Shown here: in pieces, positions 39,449 through 51,118 of the stretch
Numbering within the stretch: the stretch's first letter is position 1
How the letters are laid out: every line of letters begins with the position of its first letter
Assembly (NCBI RefSeq): GCF_019904155.1
Contig: NZ_JAHCMB010000037.1
Span: 1 to 59,967, forward strand
Source of the DNA: Paenibacillus sinensis
Lineage (GTDB): Bacteria > Bacillota > Bacilli > Paenibacillales > Paenibacillaceae
Reading direction: 5' to 3'
DNA length: 59,967 bases
Made by a program: the position numbers and the translations under genes
The notes under the pieces: model-generated
Told to the model about the DNA's origin: nothing
Databases searched by the model: none
Seen by the model: only the letters and a program-made list of their open reading frames with translations

Positions 39449-39477
39449 TTGCAAAGCGGAAGGACTTTCTATATAAT
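39449..39477 (+). promoter_or_regulatory. Sigma-A promoter of the S10 operon
   Basis: TTGCAA at 39449-39454 and a perfect TATAAT at 39472-39477 with a 17-base spacer. It overlaps the tail of the HemAT terminator. About 138 bases of leader follow, with no L4-type attenuator that I can recognise. Confidence 0.8.
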
Positions 39478-39546
39478 AATAAATGTTGTTCTGCGACGTT
39501 GCGATGATGTGAGAGGTTACTGACACACCCGGCTCCTTTGCCATGA

Positions 39547-39924
<378 letters not shown>

Positions 39925-39963
39925 TTCTTCTATTAGAAACAGGATGAGAAAAGAGGTGTCAAC

Positions 39964-40581
39964 ATGAAAGGTATCTTAGGAAAAAAACTCGGTATGACTC
40001 AAGTGTTCACTCCTGAAGGTAACGTCGTCGCTGTGACGGTTATCGAAGCTGGACCTTGCGTTGTACTGCAAAAGAAAGACCTCGCTACCGACGGGTACGA
40101 AGCGGTGCAGTTGGGCTTCTCCGATAAGAAGAACACCAACAAACCGGAACAAGGTCACGCACAGAAAGCAAATGCAACACCTAAGCGCTACGTTCGCGAA
40201 ATTCGCGGTGTTGACCTCGGGGCACTCGAGGTTGGACAAGAGCTGAAGGCTGATGTCTTCGCAGAAGGCGAATTTGTTGACGTAACCGGCATTTCCAAGG
40301 GTAAAGGTTTCCAAGGCGTTATCAAGCGTTGGGGACAAAGCCGCGGACCAATGGCTCACGGTTCCCGTTACCACAGAAGACCGGGTTCGATGGGTTCCAT
40401 CCAGGCCAACCGTGTTCCTAAGGGCAAACACCTGCCAGGGCATATGGGTCATGAGACGGTTACCATCCAGAAGCTCGAAGTCATCAAAGTGGATACCGAA
40501 CGTAACGTATTGCTGATCAAAGGTTCCATTCCTGGTCCTAAGAACAGCTTCGTGAAGGTTAAAGAAACGGTTAAGAAATAA
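39964..40581 (+). CDS. rplC: Ribosomal protein L3
   Basis: The 205-residue protein helps form the peptidyl transferase centre through its central loop ([19 protein letters not shown] near 128-146). That loop is where some tiamulin/linezolid changes occur; it looks ordinary. AGAGGTG precedes the ATG. Confidence 0.98.
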   Translation: MKGILGKKLGMTQVFTPEGNVVAVTVIEAGPCVVLQKKDLATDGYEAVQLGFSDKKNTNKPEQGHAQKANATPKRYVREIRGVDLGALEVGQELKADVFAEGEFVDVTGISKGKGFQGVIKRWGQSRGPMAHGSRYHRRPGSMGSIQANRVPKGKHLPGHMGHETVTIQKLEVIKVDTERNVLLIKGSIPGPKNSFVKVKETVKK

Positions 40582-40607
40582 CTTTCGAAGAAAGGAGGAA
40601 CATCAAA

Positions 40608-41231
40608 ATGCCAAAAGTAACTCTTTATAATACCAGCGGTAATGAAGTTGGAGAAGTTGAACTGAGCGACGCGATTTTCGGTGTTGAACCGAACACTCAC
40701 GTGCTGAACGAAGCAGTTCTTCTCCAGAGAGCTTCCCTGCGCCGCGGTACACACAAAGTAAAAGGACGCTCCGAAGTACGTGGCGGCGGACGTAAGCCTT
40801 GGAAACAAAAAGGCACAGGCCGCGCTCGTCAAGGTTCAATTCGTTCGCCTCAATGGAAAGGCGGCGGCGTAGTGTTCGGACCGACACCTCGCAGCTACTC
40901 CTGGAAGTTGCCTAAGAAAGTTCGTCGTCTTGCAATCAAGTCGGCTCTGTCCTCGAAAGTTATCGAGAGCAACATCATCGTACTGGACAGTCTGACACTG
41001 AATGCGCCTAAGACGAAGGATTTCGTAGCTATCCTGAACAACCTGAAGGTTGCTCAAAAGGCTCTGATTGTGGCTCCAAGCTACGACGACAATGTAGCCC
41101 TTTCCGCCCGTAACATTCCGGGTGTTAAATTCATCGCTGCCGACGGCATCAATGTTCTTGACGTGCTGACGCACGACAAACTGATCATCACTAAGGATGC
41201 AGTTTCTAAGGTAGAGGAGGTGTTCGCGTAA
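40608..41231 (+). CDS. rplD: Ribosomal protein L4
   Basis: The 207-residue protein lines the exit tunnel with its long loop ([20 protein letters not shown] near 62-81). In E. coli L4 represses the S10 operon; no such leader is evident here. AAAGGAGG precedes the ATG. Its stop overlaps the rplW start by one base. Confidence 0.98.
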   Translation: MPKVTLYNTSGNEVGEVELSDAIFGVEPNTHVLNEAVLLQRASLRRGTHKVKGRSEVRGGGRKPWKQKGTGRARQGSIRSPQWKGGGVVFGPTPRSYSWKLPKKVRRLAIKSALSSKVIESNIIVLDSLTLNAPKTKDFVAILNNLKVAQKALIVAPSYDDNVALSARNIPGVKFIAADGINVLDVLTHDKLIITKDAVSKVEEVFA

Positions 41232-41524
41232 TGAAAGATCCTCGCGATATCATCAAACGTCCGGTGATTACGGAACGCACATCCGACTACATGAGCGATT
41301 TGAAATATGCTTTTGAAGTGGACATTCGTGCCAACAAGACCGAAATCAAACAGGCTGTTGAGGCCATCTTTAAAGTGAAAGTCGTTAATGTGAACACTAT
41401 GCGCGTGCCTGGAAAGCTGAAACGGTATGGACGCTACTCCGGTTATACTCCGGAATGGAAGAAAGCCATTGTTAAGCTCAGCCCGGACAGCAAGCCGCTC
41501 GAGTTCTTTGAAGCGGTAGAATAA
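41231..41524 (+). CDS. rplW: Ribosomal protein L23
   Basis: The 97-residue protein sits at the tunnel exit and docks the signal recognition particle and trigger factor. TAATG overlap with rplD and a GAGGAGGTG site inside the rplD end indicate translational coupling. The sequence [18 protein letters not shown] is typical. Confidence 0.97.
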   Translation: MKDPRDIIKRPVITERTSDYMSDLKYAFEVDIRANKTEIKQAVEAIFKVKVVNVNTMRVPGKLKRYGRYSGYTPEWKKAIVKLSPDSKPLEFFEAVE

Positions 41525-41552
41525 TAATCCTTAGAGTAAGGAGGGAAACACA

Positions 41553-42383
41553 GTGCCAATCAAAAAGTACAAACCGACTTCTCCGGCAAGACGCGGTATG
41601 TCCGTGTCTACTTTTGAAGAAATCACCACTAACCAGCCTGAGAAATCGCTGTTGGCGCCGCTGAGCAAGAAAGCGGGCCGCAACAACCAAGGTAAAATTA
41701 CGGTTCGTCACCATGGCGGCGGACATAAGCGTAAATACCGTATCATCGACTTCAAACGGACGAAAGACGGCATACCAGGCAGCGTTGCTACGATTGAGTA
41801 TGACCCGAACCGTACGTCCAACATCGCCCTGATCCACTATGCAGACGGAGAGAAGCGTTACATCATCGCTCCTAAAGGTCTGAAGGTTGGGGATAAGATT
41901 GAATCCGGCCCTGCAGCGGACATCAAGATCGGTAACTCTCTTCCGCTTGCTAACATCCCGGTAGGTACCGTTATCCACAACATCGAGCTGAAGCCTGGCA
42001 AGGGCGGCCAATTGGTTCGCGCAGCAGGTACGGAAGCGCAGTTACTCGGTAAAGAAGACAAGTACGTTTCCGTGCGTCTCTCTTCCGGCGAAGTTCGCAG
42101 AATCCTGAGCGTTTGCCGCGCTACGATCGGTTCCGTAGGTAACGAAGACCACGAGCTGATCAAGATCGGTAAAGCAGGCCGCAGCCGCTGGCTGGGTCAG
42201 CGTCCTGAAGTCCGCGGTGTCGTCATGAACCCGAACGATCACCCGCATGGTGGTGGTGAAGGTCGCGCTCCGATCGGCCGTAAATCTCCGTTGTCGCCTT
42301 GGGGCAAACCGACTCTGGGCTACAAGACTCGTAAGAAGAACAAGGCATCTGATAAATATATCGTTCGCCGCCGCACGAAATAA
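41553..42383 (+). CDS. rplB: Ribosomal protein L2
   Basis: The 276-residue protein supports the peptidyl transferase centre; the conserved [19 protein letters not shown] loop with its key histidine lies near 221-239. The start is GTG at 41553 ([15 protein letters not shown]) with GGAGGG eight bases upstream. Confidence 0.98.
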   Translation: MPIKKYKPTSPARRGMSVSTFEEITTNQPEKSLLAPLSKKAGRNNQGKITVRHHGGGHKRKYRIIDFKRTKDGIPGSVATIEYDPNRTSNIALIHYADGEKRYIIAPKGLKVGDKIESGPAADIKIGNSLPLANIPVGTVIHNIELKPGKGGQLVRAAGTEAQLLGKEDKYVSVRLSSGEVRRILSVCRATIGSVGNEDHELIKIGKAGRSRWLGQRPEVRGVVMNPNDHPHGGGEGRAPIGRKSPLSPWGKPTLGYKTRKKNKASDKYIVRRRTK

Positions 42384-42458
42384 GACGCTTCAAGGCTTGC
42401 AAGTTTCCGCGAAGCGTCGAATCGCGGTTTGAGCATTTGATGAAGGGAGGATTTATAC

Positions 42459-42737
42459 ATGAGTCGCAGTTTGAAGAAGGGGCCTTTCATCGATGGCTAC
42501 CTGCTGAAAAAAGTTGAAGACTTGAATACTTCGGGCAAAAAGGTTGTTATCAAGACCTGGTCCCGTCGCTCAACCATTTTCCCTCAATTTATCGGACATA
42601 CGTTTGGCGTGTATGACGGCCGCAAGCACGTGCCTGTATACGTAACGGAAGATATGGTAGGTCACAAGTTGGGCGAATTCGCGCCAACACGTACTTACAA
42701 AGGCCATGCGGGTGACGATAAGAAAACGAGAAGATAA
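42459..42737 (+). CDS. rpsS: Ribosomal protein S19
   Basis: The 92-residue protein is part of the 30S head and contacts S13. The sequence [15 protein letters not shown] to the basic tail [12 protein letters not shown] is canonical. GGGAGG precedes the ATG. The 75 bases before it hold a CGCTTC/GAAGCG hairpin and no gene. Confidence 0.98.
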   Translation: MSRSLKKGPFIDGYLLKKVEDLNTSGKKVVIKTWSRRSTIFPQFIGHTFGVYDGRKHVPVYVTEDMVGHKLGEFAPTRTYKGHAGDDKKTRR

Positions 42738-42768
42738 TCAATTTCTCTGATCGAGAGGAGGGAAAACA

Positions 42769-43101
42769 ATGGAAGCAAAAGCACACGCAAGATCGGTGCG
42801 GATTTCCGCTCGCAAGGCGAAACTGGTTGTTGACCTGATCCGCGGCAAGCAAGTGGGAGAGGCTATCGCCATTCTTCGCCACACTCCGAAGTCCGCTTCC
42901 CCTGTAGTTGAGAAGCTGCTGAACTCGGCGATCGCCAATGCCGAGCACAACTACTCGATGGACGTTAACAAGCTGTTCATCAGCGAAGTGTTCGTTAACC
43001 AGGGTCCAACGATGAAACGGTTCCGTCCGCGCGCTATGGGCCGCGCAAGCCGGATCAACAAACGCACCAGCCACATTACTTTGGTGGTATCTGAGAAATA
43101 A
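42769..43101 (+). CDS. rplV: Ribosomal protein L22
   Basis: The 110-residue protein extends a beta-hairpin ([19 protein letters not shown]) into the exit tunnel near the macrolide site; no insertion or deletion is evident. GAGGAGGG precedes the ATG. Confidence 0.98.
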   Translation: MEAKAHARSVRISARKAKLVVDLIRGKQVGEAIAILRHTPKSASPVVEKLLNSAIANAEHNYSMDVNKLFISEVFVNQGPTMKRFRPRAMGRASRINKRTSHITLVVSEK

Positions 43102-43114
43102 GGAGGGATAACGT

Positions 43115-43780
43115 GTGGGTCAAAAGGTAAATCCAGTCGGACTCCGGATCGGTATTATTCGTGACTGGGAATCCAAATGGTATGCAGGCAAAGATTTCGG
43201 AACGCTTCTTCTGGAAGACGTTAAAATTCGGGAATACCTCAAAGGCAAGCTGAAAGATTCCGCTGTTTCCCGCATCGAGATTGAAAGAGCGGCAAGCCGC
43301 GTTAACGTAACGATTCATACAGCCAAACCGGGTATGGTTATCGGTAAGGGCGGCGCAGAAGTAGAAGTACTTCGCAGCGCTGTTACCCAGATCGCCGGCG
43401 GCAAGAAAGTACACATCAACATCAATGAAATCAAGCACCCTGAGCTGGACGCCATTCTCGTAGCCGAGAGCATCGCGCAGCAGCTGGAACGTCGCGTATC
43501 GTTCCGCCGCGCTCTGAAGCAGGCTATCCAAAGAACAATGCGTTCCGGAGCAAAAGGGATTAAAACTTCTGTCAGCGGTCGTCTTGGCGGCGCCGAGATT
43601 GCCCGTACGGAAGGCTATAGCGAAGGAACAGTTCCACTTCATACGCTTCGCGCCGATATCGACTACGGAACGGCTGAAGCACATACCACTTACGGCCGCA
43701 TCGGCGTAAAAGTATGGATCTATCGTGGAGAGGTTCTTCCTACGGCTAAGAAACAAGCTGCTCAGGAAGGAGGCAACTAA
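43115..43780 (+). CDS. rpsC: Ribosomal protein S3
   Basis: The 221-residue protein has a KH domain with the [11 protein letters not shown] loop and lies at the mRNA entry channel, where it helps unwind mRNA. The start is GTG at 43115 ([13 protein letters not shown]) after AAGGAGGG. Confidence 0.98.
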   Translation: MGQKVNPVGLRIGIIRDWESKWYAGKDFGTLLLEDVKIREYLKGKLKDSAVSRIEIERAASRVNVTIHTAKPGMVIGKGGAEVEVLRSAVTQIAGGKKVHININEIKHPELDAILVAESIAQQLERRVSFRRALKQAIQRTMRSGAKGIKTSVSGRLGGAEIARTEGYSEGTVPLHTLRADIDYGTAEAHTTYGRIGVKVWIYRGEVLPTAKKQAAQEGGN

Positions 43781-43782
43781 TC

Positions 43783-44217
43783 ATGTTGGTACCAAAACGT
43801 GTTAAACACCGCAAACAACAACGCGGTAACATGAGAGGTCTGGCAAAAGGCGGCACCGAGCTGAACTTCGGCGAATTCGGTCTGCAAGCTCTTGAGCCGT
43901 CCTGGATTACGAACCGTCAGATCGAAGCGGCTCGTATCGCGATGACCCGTTACATCAAGCGTGGCGGTAAAGTATGGATCAAGATTTTCCCTGACAAGCC
44001 GATCACTCAGAAGCCTCTTGAGGTTCGTATGGGTAGCGGTAAAGGTAACGTCGAGAAGTGGGTAGCCGTTGTTAAACCGGGCAAGATTATGTTCGAACTC
44101 GGAGGCGTGCCGGAAGAAATCGCTCGTGAAGCGATGCGTCTTGCCGCTCACAAGCTGCCTATCAAGACTAAGTTTGTGAAACGTGAAGAATTGGGTGGTG
44201 AAGCAAATGAAAGCTAA
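43783..44217 (+). CDS. rplP: Ribosomal protein L16
   Basis: The 144-residue protein helps position A-site t[18 protein letters not shown] and the RMGSGKG loop near 79-85 are canonical. It starts two bases after the rpsC stop, with GGAGG at the rpsC end. Its own end overlaps rpmC. Confidence 0.98.
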   Translation: MLVPKRVKHRKQQRGNMRGLAKGGTELNFGEFGLQALEPSWITNRQIEAARIAMTRYIKRGGKVWIKIFPDKPITQKPLEVRMGSGKGNVEKWVAVVKPGKIMFELGGVPEEIAREAMRLAAHKLPIKTKFVKREELGGEANES

Positions 44218-44404
44218 TGAACTTCGCAACTTGACCACTGCCGAGATTGAACAAAAGATTGCCGGCTTCAAAGAAGAGCTCTTTAATCTGCGTTTTCAAC
44301 TGGCAACGGGCCAACTGGACAACCCGACTCGGATTCGTGATGTGCGTAGAGAAATAGCTCGTGCTAAAACCGTTATCCATGAAAGAGTTCTTGGAATCAG
44401 CTAA
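44207..44404 (+). CDS. rpmC: Ribosomal protein L29
   Basis: The 65-residue helical hairpin protein lies at the tunnel exit. It starts [17 protein letters not shown] from ATG at 44207, eleven bases inside the rplP frame, with GGTGGTGAAG upstream; a reading from 44183 would add eight unsupported residues. Confidence 0.96.
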   Translation: MKANELRNLTTAEIEQKIAGFKEELFNLRFQLATGQLDNPTRIRDVRREIARAKTVIHERVLGIS

Positions 44405-44447
44405 TTTGAAACGGACGGAATGATCAGAATCGGGAAGGAGGGTAATT

Positions 44448-44714
44448 ATGAGCGAAGAACGCAACGCACGTAAAGTGCAAATCGGTAAAGTTGTCAGCGA
44501 CAAGATGGACAAAACGATCGTAGTGGCCGTTGAAACCTACAAGAAGCATGACCTGTACCACAAACGCATCAAGTACACCAAGAAGTTCAAGGCACATGAT
44601 GAGAACAATACCGCCCAGATCGGCGATACGGTTAAAATCATGGAAACTCGTCCGCTCTCCAAGGACAAACGCTGGAGACTGGTCGAAGTGGTCGAAAAAG
44701 CGGTTATCATCTAA
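44448..44714 (+). CDS. rpsQ: Ribosomal protein S17
   Basis: The 88-residue OB-fold protein binds helix 11 of 16S rRNA early in assembly. [17 protein letters not shown] is the family signature. AAGGAGGG precedes the ATG. Confidence 0.97.
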   Translation: MSEERNARKVQIGKVVSDKMDKTIVVAVETYKKHDLYHKRIKYTKKFKAHDENNTAQIGDTVKIMETRPLSKDKRWRLVEVVEKAVII

Positions 44715-44754
44715 TAGTGTGACATGATAGTATGGCCGAAAGGAGGACATTTCA

Positions 44755-45123
44755 ATGATTCAACCATTTACACGTTTGGCTGTAGCTGACAACTCCGGTG
44801 CGAAGGAACTGATGTGTATCCGTGTTTTGGGCGGAACCGGTCGTCGTACGGCAGCTATCGGTGACCTGATCGTATGCTCTGTAAAACAAGCAACACCAGG
44901 CGGCGTTGTCAAAAAAGGTGATGTAGTTAAAGCGGTTGTTGTTCGCACAAAGCGTTCGGTACGCCGTAAGGACGGATCTTACATCGCATTCGACGAGAAC
45001 GCAGCAGTTGTTGTTAAGGATGACAGAAGCCCGCGCGGAACGCGTATCTTCGGACCAGTAGCTCGCGAACTTCGCGACAAGGACTACATGAAGATCGTTT
45101 CCTTGGCACCAGAAGTAATCTAA
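44755..45123 (+). CDS. rplN: Ribosomal protein L14
   Basis: The 122-residue protein lies at the intersubunit face, where it contacts 16S rRNA and is the docking point of silencing factor Rsf[20 protein letters not shown] is canonical. AAAGGAGG precedes the ATG. The unusually long 117-base gap that follows contains the repeated structured motif at 45131-45189. Confidence 0.98.
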   Translation: MIQPFTRLAVADNSGAKELMCIRVLGGTGRRTAAIGDLIVCSVKQATPGGVVKKGDVVKAVVVRTKRSVRRKDGSYIAFDENAAVVVKDDRSPRGTRIFGPVARELRDKDYMKIVSLAPEVI

Positions 45124-45130
45124 ATTAACT

Positions 45131-45189
45131 CCCCAAGAAGTGACGAGAAGCTAAAAGCTTAGAGTCCGGGCGCTTTTCGGGGGCCCCGA
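45131..45189 (+). other. Structured motif between rplN and rplX (second copy)
   Basis: CCCC (45131-45134) pairs with GGGG (45179-45182). An A-C mismatch follows, then AGAAG (45136-45140) with CTTTT (45173-45177). Inside is the hairpin AAGCT-aaa-AGCTT (45148-45160). The layout, the mismatch and the trailing GGGGNCCCCGA match 63-122 in the rRNA spacer. Confidence 0.55.
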
Positions 45190-45240
45190 TAAATGATCTA
45201 TAGTCAGGCATGCAAAGGCTAGTCATAGGAGGTGTAATGA

Positions 45241-45594
45241 ATGCCTAGAGTGAAAAAAGTTCTGGAATCCCATAACAACAAACTGCACGTGAAGAAAGAC
45301 GACGTCGTTATGGTGATCAGCGGAAAAGACAAAGGTAAGAAGGGTCGCGTTATCGCTGCTTATCCTCGTCAAAACCGTGTGCTGGTAGAAGGTGTGAACA
45401 TGGTGAAGAAGCACCAGAAGCCGAACCAGCAGAACCCGCAAGGCGGCATCATCGAGCAGGAAGCCGCAATCCATGTATCCAACGTTATGCACATCGATCC
45501 GAAGAGCGGCAAAGTAACCCGTATCGGTTACAAAGTGCTGGACAACGGCAAGAAGGTTCGCGTAGCGAAAAGATCCGGAGAGATTATCGACTAA
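45241..45594 (+). CDS. rplX: Ribosomal protein L24
   Basis: The 117-residue KOW protein starts 50S assembly. [22 protein letters not shown] is the KOW motif. It is some 14 residues longer than Bacillus L24 (about 103), mainly at the N-terminus ([13 protein letters not shown]). The start at 45241 is supported by AGGAGGTG seven bases upstream; a shorter start inside has no site. Confidence 0.96.
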   Translation: MPRVKKVLESHNNKLHVKKDDVVMVISGKDKGKKGRVIAAYPRQNRVLVEGVNMVKKHQKPNQQNPQGGIIEQEAAIHVSNVMHIDPKSGKVTRIGYKVLDNGKKVRVAKRSGEIID

Positions 45595-45626
45595 TACAGG
45601 TCCTTAAGAAAGGAGGTTAACTCTTC

Positions 45627-46169
45627 ATGGCAGCAAGAATGAAAGAACGTTTTCTGAACGAGATTACGCCAGCTCTGATTCAGAAGTTTAACTATAAGAC
45701 AGTTATGCAAGTACCTAAGATCGAGAAGGTTGTTATCAACATGGGCGTAGGCGACGCCGTACAAAACTCGAAGGTGCTTGATTCCGCTGTGAACGACATG
45801 CAGCTGATCGCCGGCCAGAAACCGGTTATCACAAAAGCCAAGAAGTCCATCGCAGGTTTCAAACTGCGTGAGAACATGCCGATCGGTGTTAAGGTAACCC
45901 TGCGCGGCGACCGCATGTACTACTTCCTGGACAAATTGTTCAATGTAACGCTTCCTCGCGTTCGTGACTTCCACGGTGTATCCACCAAGGCTTTCGACGG
46001 CCGCGGTAACTACACACTGGGTCTGAAAGAACAACTGATTTTCCCTGAAATCGAATACGACAAGGTGGACAAAGTCCGCGGTATGGATATCGTAATCGTA
46101 ACAACGGCTAAGACGGATGAGGAATCCCGTGAGCTGCTGGCTCAACTGGGAATGCCTTTCGCGAAGTAA
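45627..46169 (+). CDS. rplE: Ribosomal protein L5
   Basis: The 180-residue protein binds 5S rRNA and contacts P-site tRNA and S13. [17 protein letters not shown] to [11 protein letters not shown] is canonical. AAAGGAGG precedes the ATG. Confidence 0.98.
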   Translation: MAARMKERFLNEITPALIQKFNYKTVMQVPKIEKVVINMGVGDAVQNSKVLDSAVNDMQLIAGQKPVITKAKKSIAGFKLRENMPIGVKVTLRGDRMYYFLDKLFNVTLPRVRDFHGVSTKAFDGRGNYTLGLKEQLIFPEIEYDKVDKVRGMDIVIVTTAKTDEESRELLAQLGMPFAK

Positions 46170-46217
46170 GTAACGTCGTCCTTTTCTCCGAAACTGTTTA
46201 GGAGGTGTCAGGCTAAA

Positions 46218-46403
46218 GTGGCAAAAACTTCGATGAAAGTTAAACAACAACGTGCGCCTAAATTCAAAGTGCGTGCTTACACACGCTGCGAGCGTTGCGG
46301 TCGTCCACATTCGGTACTGCAAAAGTTCAAGATCTGCAGAATTTGCTTCCGTGAATTAGCTTATAAAGGCCAGATTCCTGGCGTGAAAAAAGCAAGCTGG
46401 TAA
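46218..46403 (+). CDS. rpsN: Ribosomal protein S14, zinc-binding (type Z)
   Basis: The 61-residue short S14 has a complete C4 zinc site: C24, C27, C40, C43. Many Bacillales also carry a longer zinc-free S14 for zinc limitation; none is in this window. The start is GTG at 46218 with GGAGGTG upstream. Confidence 0.97.
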   Translation: MAKTSMKVKQQRAPKFKVRAYTRCERCGRPHSVLQKFKICRICFRELAYKGQIPGVKKASW

Positions 46404-46436
46404 GAAGTTTATATACGGGAAGGAGGTTTACACCAA

Positions 46437-46835
46437 ATGACTATGTCTGATCCTATCGCAGATATGCTGACACGCATTCGTAACGCCAACATCGTGCGTC
46501 ACGAGACGGTTGAGCTGCCTGCTTCGACATTGAAAAAACAAATCGCCGACATCCTGAAGCGTGAAGGCTTCATCCGCGATGCGGAATTTGTTGAAGATAA
46601 CAAACAAGGGATTATCCGTATTTTCCTGAAATACGGCCCGAACCAAGAGCGTGTAATTTCCGGTCTGAAGAGAATCAGCAAACCGGGCCTGCGCGTCTAC
46701 ACGAAGAGCAATGAAGTTCCTCGCGTACTCGGCGGACTGGGCATCGCGATCATCTCCACTTCCAAGGGAGTTATGACCGACAAAGAAGCTCGTCAAGCAA
46801 AATCCGGCGGCGAAGTGCTCGCCTACGTTTGGTAA
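46437..46835 (+). CDS. rpsH: Ribosomal protein S8
   Basis: The 132-residue protein binds the central domain of 16S rRNA; in E. coli it represses the spc operon. ATG at 46437 ([16 protein letters not shown]) is preferred over the one at 46443 because GGAGG is ten bases upstream. The C-terminal GGEVLAYVW is conserved. Confidence 0.98.
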   Translation: MTMSDPIADMLTRIRNANIVRHETVELPASTLKKQIADILKREGFIRDAEFVEDNKQGIIRIFLKYGPNQERVISGLKRISKPGLRVYTKSNEVPRVLGGLGIAIISTSKGVMTDKEARQAKSGGEVLAYVW

Positions 46836-46866
46836 TCACGTCACAAGATAAGGAGGTGCAACACAC

Positions 46867-47409
46867 ATGTCTCGTATTGGTCGCAAACCAATCACAGTGC
46901 CTAGCGGTGTAGACGTAACGGTCAACAACACGGTCATCACCGTTAAAGGTCCTAAAGGTACTTTGACTCGTGAACTTCATAAGGATATGAAGGTTACGGT
47001 TGAAAATAACGAAATCACTGTTGTTCGTCCTTCGGACAACAAATTGCATCGTTCTCTTCACGGCACAACCCGCTCCGTTGTCAACAACATGGTTAGCGGT
47101 GTGACGGAAGGCTTCTCCAAATCTCTGGAGCTGGTCGGGGTCGGATACCGTGCCAACAAATCCGGAGATAAGATCGTTCTGAACGTCGGATACTCCCACC
47201 CGGTTGAAATCACACCGGAGCCGGGCATCGAGTTCGAAGTTCCTGCCAACACGAAAATCATCGTTAAAGGCATCGACAAAGAACGTGTAGGCGCATATGC
47301 CGCCAAAATTCGTTCCGTACGTGAACCTGAGCCATACAAGGGCAAAGGTATCAAGTATGAAGGCGAACGCATCATTCGTAAGGAAGGTAAAGCCGGTAAG
47401 AAGAAATAA
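46867..47409 (+). CDS. rplF: Ribosomal protein L6
   Basis: The 180-residue two-domain protein lies near the GTPase-associated region. [17 protein letters not shown] and the C-terminal [11 protein letters not shown] motif are canonical. AAGGAGGTG precedes the ATG. Confidence 0.98.
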   Translation: MSRIGRKPITVPSGVDVTVNNTVITVKGPKGTLTRELHKDMKVTVENNEITVVRPSDNKLHRSLHGTTRSVVNNMVSGVTEGFSKSLELVGVGYRANKSGDKIVLNVGYSHPVEITPEPGIEFEVPANTKIIVKGIDKERVGAYAAKIRSVREPEPYKGKGIKYEGERIIRKEGKAGKKK

Positions 47410-47492
47410 GCCGGCTGACCTCAATTTTAGGATGCTTCGGGCATCCTGAGCCAACTGCCTTAAGGCAACCTGAAGGGAGTGAAAAGGAAGTC

Positions 47493-47861
47493 ATGATTAC
47501 CAAAGAGGATAAAAATAAAGCACGTATCAAAAGACATCTGCGTGTACGTAAGAAAATCCAGGGTACGGCTGAACGTCCGCGTCTGAATGTGTTCCGTTCT
47601 TCCAAGCACATCTACGCTCAACTGATCGACGACGTGAGCGGTGTAACGATCGTCTCCGCATCCACACAGGATAAGGAGCTGAAAGGATCCATTGGCAACG
47701 GCGGCAGCGTTGAAGCTGCAGCGAAAGTGGGCCAACTGGTTGCTGAACGTGCCAAAGCCAAGGGAGCTACTGTTGTGGTATTTGACCGCGGAGGGTATCT
47801 GTATCATGGACGGATTCAGGCACTTGCTGATGCAGCTCGTGAAGCTGGTCTTGAATTCTAG
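47493..47861 (+). CDS. rplR: Ribosomal protein L18
   Basis: The 122-residue protein binds 5S rRNA with L5. The Arg/Lys-rich N-terminus ([15 protein letters not shown]) and [12 protein letters not shown] are family signatures. GGGAGTG and AAGG precede the ATG. The 83-base gap before it has a GGATGC/GCATCC hairpin. Confidence 0.97.
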   Translation: MITKEDKNKARIKRHLRVRKKIQGTAERPRLNVFRSSKHIYAQLIDDVSGVTIVSASTQDKELKGSIGNGGSVEAAAKVGQLVAERAKAKGATVVVFDRGGYLYHGRIQALADAAREAGLEF

Positions 47862-47888
47862 AAACATTCTTAAAAGGAGGTTAACGAC

Positions 47889-48386
47889 TTGCGTGTAGAT
47901 CCAAACACTTTAGAGCTGACAGAAAGAGTTGTCCACATTAACCGCGTAGCTAAAGTTGTAAAAGGCGGACGCCGTTTCAGCTTCAGCGCACTGGTTGTTG
48001 TCGGCGATGGCAAAGGCTGGGTCGGTGCAGGTATCGGTAAAGCCGGAGAAGTTCCGGATGCGATCCGCAAAGGCATCGAAGACGCCAAGAAAAACCTGAT
48101 CCAAGTTCCGCTCGTAGGAACAACGATCCCTCACCTGGTTACCGGACATTTCGGCGCTGGACGTGTGCTGCTGAAGCCGGCTTCCCAAGGTACTGGCGTT
48201 ATCGCCGGCGGCCCTGTACGTGCGGTACTGGAACTGGCTGGCGTAGGCGACATTTTGACTAAATCCTTAGGTTCTTCGAACTCCATGAACATGGTCAATG
48301 CAACTTTGGAGGGTCTGTCCCGTCTGAAGCGCATTGAAGAAGTCGCGAAACTTCGCGGCAAATCTGTCGAAGAGCTTCGCGGTTAA
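47889..48386 (+). CDS. rpsE: Ribosomal protein S5
   Basis: The 165-residue protein lines the mRNA entry site and shapes decoding accuracy. The loop [18 protein letters not shown], where spectinomycin-resistance changes arise, looks wild-type. The start is TTG at 47889 ([14 protein letters not shown]), seven bases after AAAGGAGG, aligned with Bacillus S5. Confidence 0.97.
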   Translation: MRVDPNTLELTERVVHINRVAKVVKGGRRFSFSALVVVGDGKGWVGAGIGKAGEVPDAIRKGIEDAKKNLIQVPLVGTTIPHLVTGHFGAGRVLLKPASQGTGVIAGGPVRAVLELAGVGDILTKSLGSSNSMNMVNATLEGLSRLKRIEEVAKLRGKSVEELRG

Positions 48387-48400
48387 GGAGGGGAACGTCA

Positions 48401-48586
48401 ATGGCTAAACTGCAAATCACCCTCGTGCGCAGCTTGATCGGACGTCCGGAAACACAACGTGTGACCGTTAAGACGCTCGGCCTGCGTAAACTTAATTCGA
48501 CTGTGGTTCACAACGATAATCCTGCGATTCGCGGTATGATCAATAAAGTGAGCCATCTCGTATCCGTAACCGAAATTGAAGGCTAA
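48401..48586 (+). CDS. rpmD: Ribosomal protein L30
   Basis: The 61-residue protein matches short bacterial L30 ([17 protein letters not shown]). AAGGAGGGG precedes the ATG. It is 14 bases after rpsE. Confidence 0.97.
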   Translation: MAKLQITLVRSLIGRPETQRVTVKTLGLRKLNSTVVHNDNPAIRGMINKVSHLVSVTEIEG

Positions 48587-48627
48587 GTTAGCCTTTCACC
48601 ACTAATAGACATAAGGAGGTGCAAACG

Positions 48628-49068
48628 ATGAAGTTACATGAACTCGCTCCGGCTCCTGGATCCCGCAAAGAACGCAATCGCGTAGGCCGCGGTACATCCA
48701 GCGGTAATGGTAAAACATCCGGCCGTGGTCATAAAGGTCAAAACTCTCGTTCCGGCGGTGGTGTTCGTCCGGGCTTCGAAGGTGGTCAAAACCCACTCTA
48801 TCGTCGTCTGCCTAAGCGTGGTTTCGTCAATCCTACTCGTAAAGAGTACGCGATTGTGAACCTGGAGGAACTCAACAGCTTTGCAGAAGGAACGGCAGTA
48901 ACGCCTGCTCTGCTGGTTGAATCCGGCGTAGTGAAGAACACGAAAAGCGGCATTAAGATCCTTGGCAACGGTGAAATCACTGTCAAACTTACGGTTCAAG
49001 CAAACAAATTCTCTCAATCTGCGGTAGAGAAAATCGAAGCTGCCGGCGGTAAAACCGAGGTGATCTAA
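48628..49068 (+). CDS. rplO: Ribosomal protein L15
   Basis: The 146-residue protein has a long Gly/Arg-rich N-terminal extension ([20 protein letters not shown]) threading through 23S rRNA. ATG at 48628 follows AAGGAGGTG; the GTG at 48619 is part of that site. The stop overlaps the secY start by one base. Confidence 0.97.
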   Translation: MKLHELAPAPGSRKERNRVGRGTSSGNGKTSGRGHKGQNSRSGGGVRPGFEGGQNPLYRRLPKRGFVNPTRKEYAIVNLEELNSFAEGTAVTPALLVESGVVKNTKSGIKILGNGEITVKLTVQANKFSQSAVEKIEAAGGKTEVI

Positions 49069-50369
49069 TGTTCAAGACGCTTAAGAATATATGGCATGTT
49101 GAAGATTTGCGCAAAAAGATTCTGTTTACCCTGTTTGTTTTTATCATCTACCGCATCGGATCGTTCGTGCCGGTTCCCGGCGTGGACAAAACTGTGCTTC
49201 AAGCGACAGGTAACGAGGCGGGCAACGCCCTGATGAGCTTGTTCAACACGTTCTCGGGTGGAGCGCTTAAAAACTTCTCCATTTTTGCGATCAGCATTTA
49301 CCCGTACATCACGGCTTCCATTATCGTGCAGCTTCTGTCGATGGATGTCGTGCCGAAATTTGCCGAATGGGCAAAGCAAGGGGAACACGGTAAGAAACAG
49401 CTGGCGCAGATTACCCGTTACGGTACGGTTGTGCTGGCTCTGGTGCAGGGCTTCGCAACCTCGATCGGTTTCAATCGCATCTATAACACTCAAATGATGC
49501 CGAATGCAACGATCGCTGATTACCTGCTCGTGGCTATCATTTTGACGGCAGGCACATCATTCCTGATGTGGCTTGGTGAGCAGATCACCGAGAGGGGAAT
49601 TGGAAACGGGATTTCGATCCTGATTTTTGCGGGAATCGTCGCAGGCATTCCGGGATACTTCACGGCAACGGCTCAATCGAGCTTCATTCAGCCGGGCCAG
49701 ACATTCCTGAATATTCTTAAAGTGGCGGTCGTTGTAATCGTGGTTATAGCGGTCATTGTCGGTGTAATCTTCGTTCAACAGGGTATTCGGAAGATTCCTG
49801 TACAATATGCCAAACGCGTAGTCGGCAATAAAATGTACGGTGGACAGAATACGCATATTCCGCTTAAAATCAATGCTGCGGGCGTTATTCCGGTTATCTT
49901 CGCCGTATCGCTCCTTCAGTTCCCGATTGTGATCGCCAACTTCTGGTCGACTCATGCCTGGGCGAAGTGGGTCAGCACCCACCTCTGGTATGACAAACCG
50001 CTCGGCATGGTGCTTTATGTCATCATGATCATCGGATTTACGTTCTTCTACACGTTTGTTCAGATGAATCCGCAGCAGATGGCCGACAACATGAAGAAGA
50101 ACGGCGGTTACATTCCTGGTATACGTCCGGGTAAGGCAACTGAGAAGTATTTGACCCGGGTTATGTCCCGTCTGACAATGTCAGGCGCGATTTTCCTGGC
50201 TCTGATCTCCATACTTCCCGTCTTCTTTGGCAACGTAACCGGCCTCCCTCGTTCGGTAAAGATCGGCGGCACCTCGCTGCTTATCGTAATCGGCGTCGCG
50301 CTGGATACTATGAAGCAGATTGAGAGCCAGCTGATTAAACGCCATTACAAAGGCTTTATTAACAAATAG
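49068..50369 (+). CDS. secY: SecY, protein-conducting channel subunit
   Basis: The 433-residue membrane protein has the ten expected transmembrane segments, starting around residues 18-32, with the plug region in the first periplasmic loop (VPVPGVDKTVLQ) and cytosolic loops rich in Lys/Arg, such as GIRKIPVQYAKRVVG. It pairs with SecE (20977). ATG overlaps the rplO stop (TAATG), coupling its translation to L15. Confidence 0.98.
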   Translation: MFKTLKNIWHVEDLRKKILFTLFVFIIYRIGSFVPVPGVDKTVLQATGNEAGNALMSLFNTFSGGALKNFSIFAISIYPYITASIIVQLLSMDVVPKFAEWAKQGEHGKKQLAQITRYGTVVLALVQGFATSIGFNRIYNTQMMPNATIADYLLVAIILTAGTSFLMWLGEQITERGIGNGISILIFAGIVAGIPGYFTATAQSSFIQPGQTFLNILKVAVVVIVVIAVIVGVIFVQQGIRKIPVQYAKRVVGNKMYGGQNTHIPLKINAAGVIPVIFAVSLLQFPIVIANFWSTHAWAKWVSTHLWYDKPLGMVLYVIMIIGFTFFYTFVQMNPQQMADNMKKNGGYIPGIRPGKATEKYLTRVMSRLTMSGAIFLALISILPVFFGNVTGLPRSVKIGGTSLLIVIGVALDTMKQIESQLIKRHYKGFINK

Positions 50370-50454
50370 GCGATAGGTTCCGGTGAAGCTGCTTTGTCCT
50401 TGTCTTCCCGGCGCCTATTGTGCTGTTTCTTGCCTGGTGGCGATCCTGCTATAG

Positions 50455-51114
<660 letters not shown>

Positions 51115-51118
51115 TGTA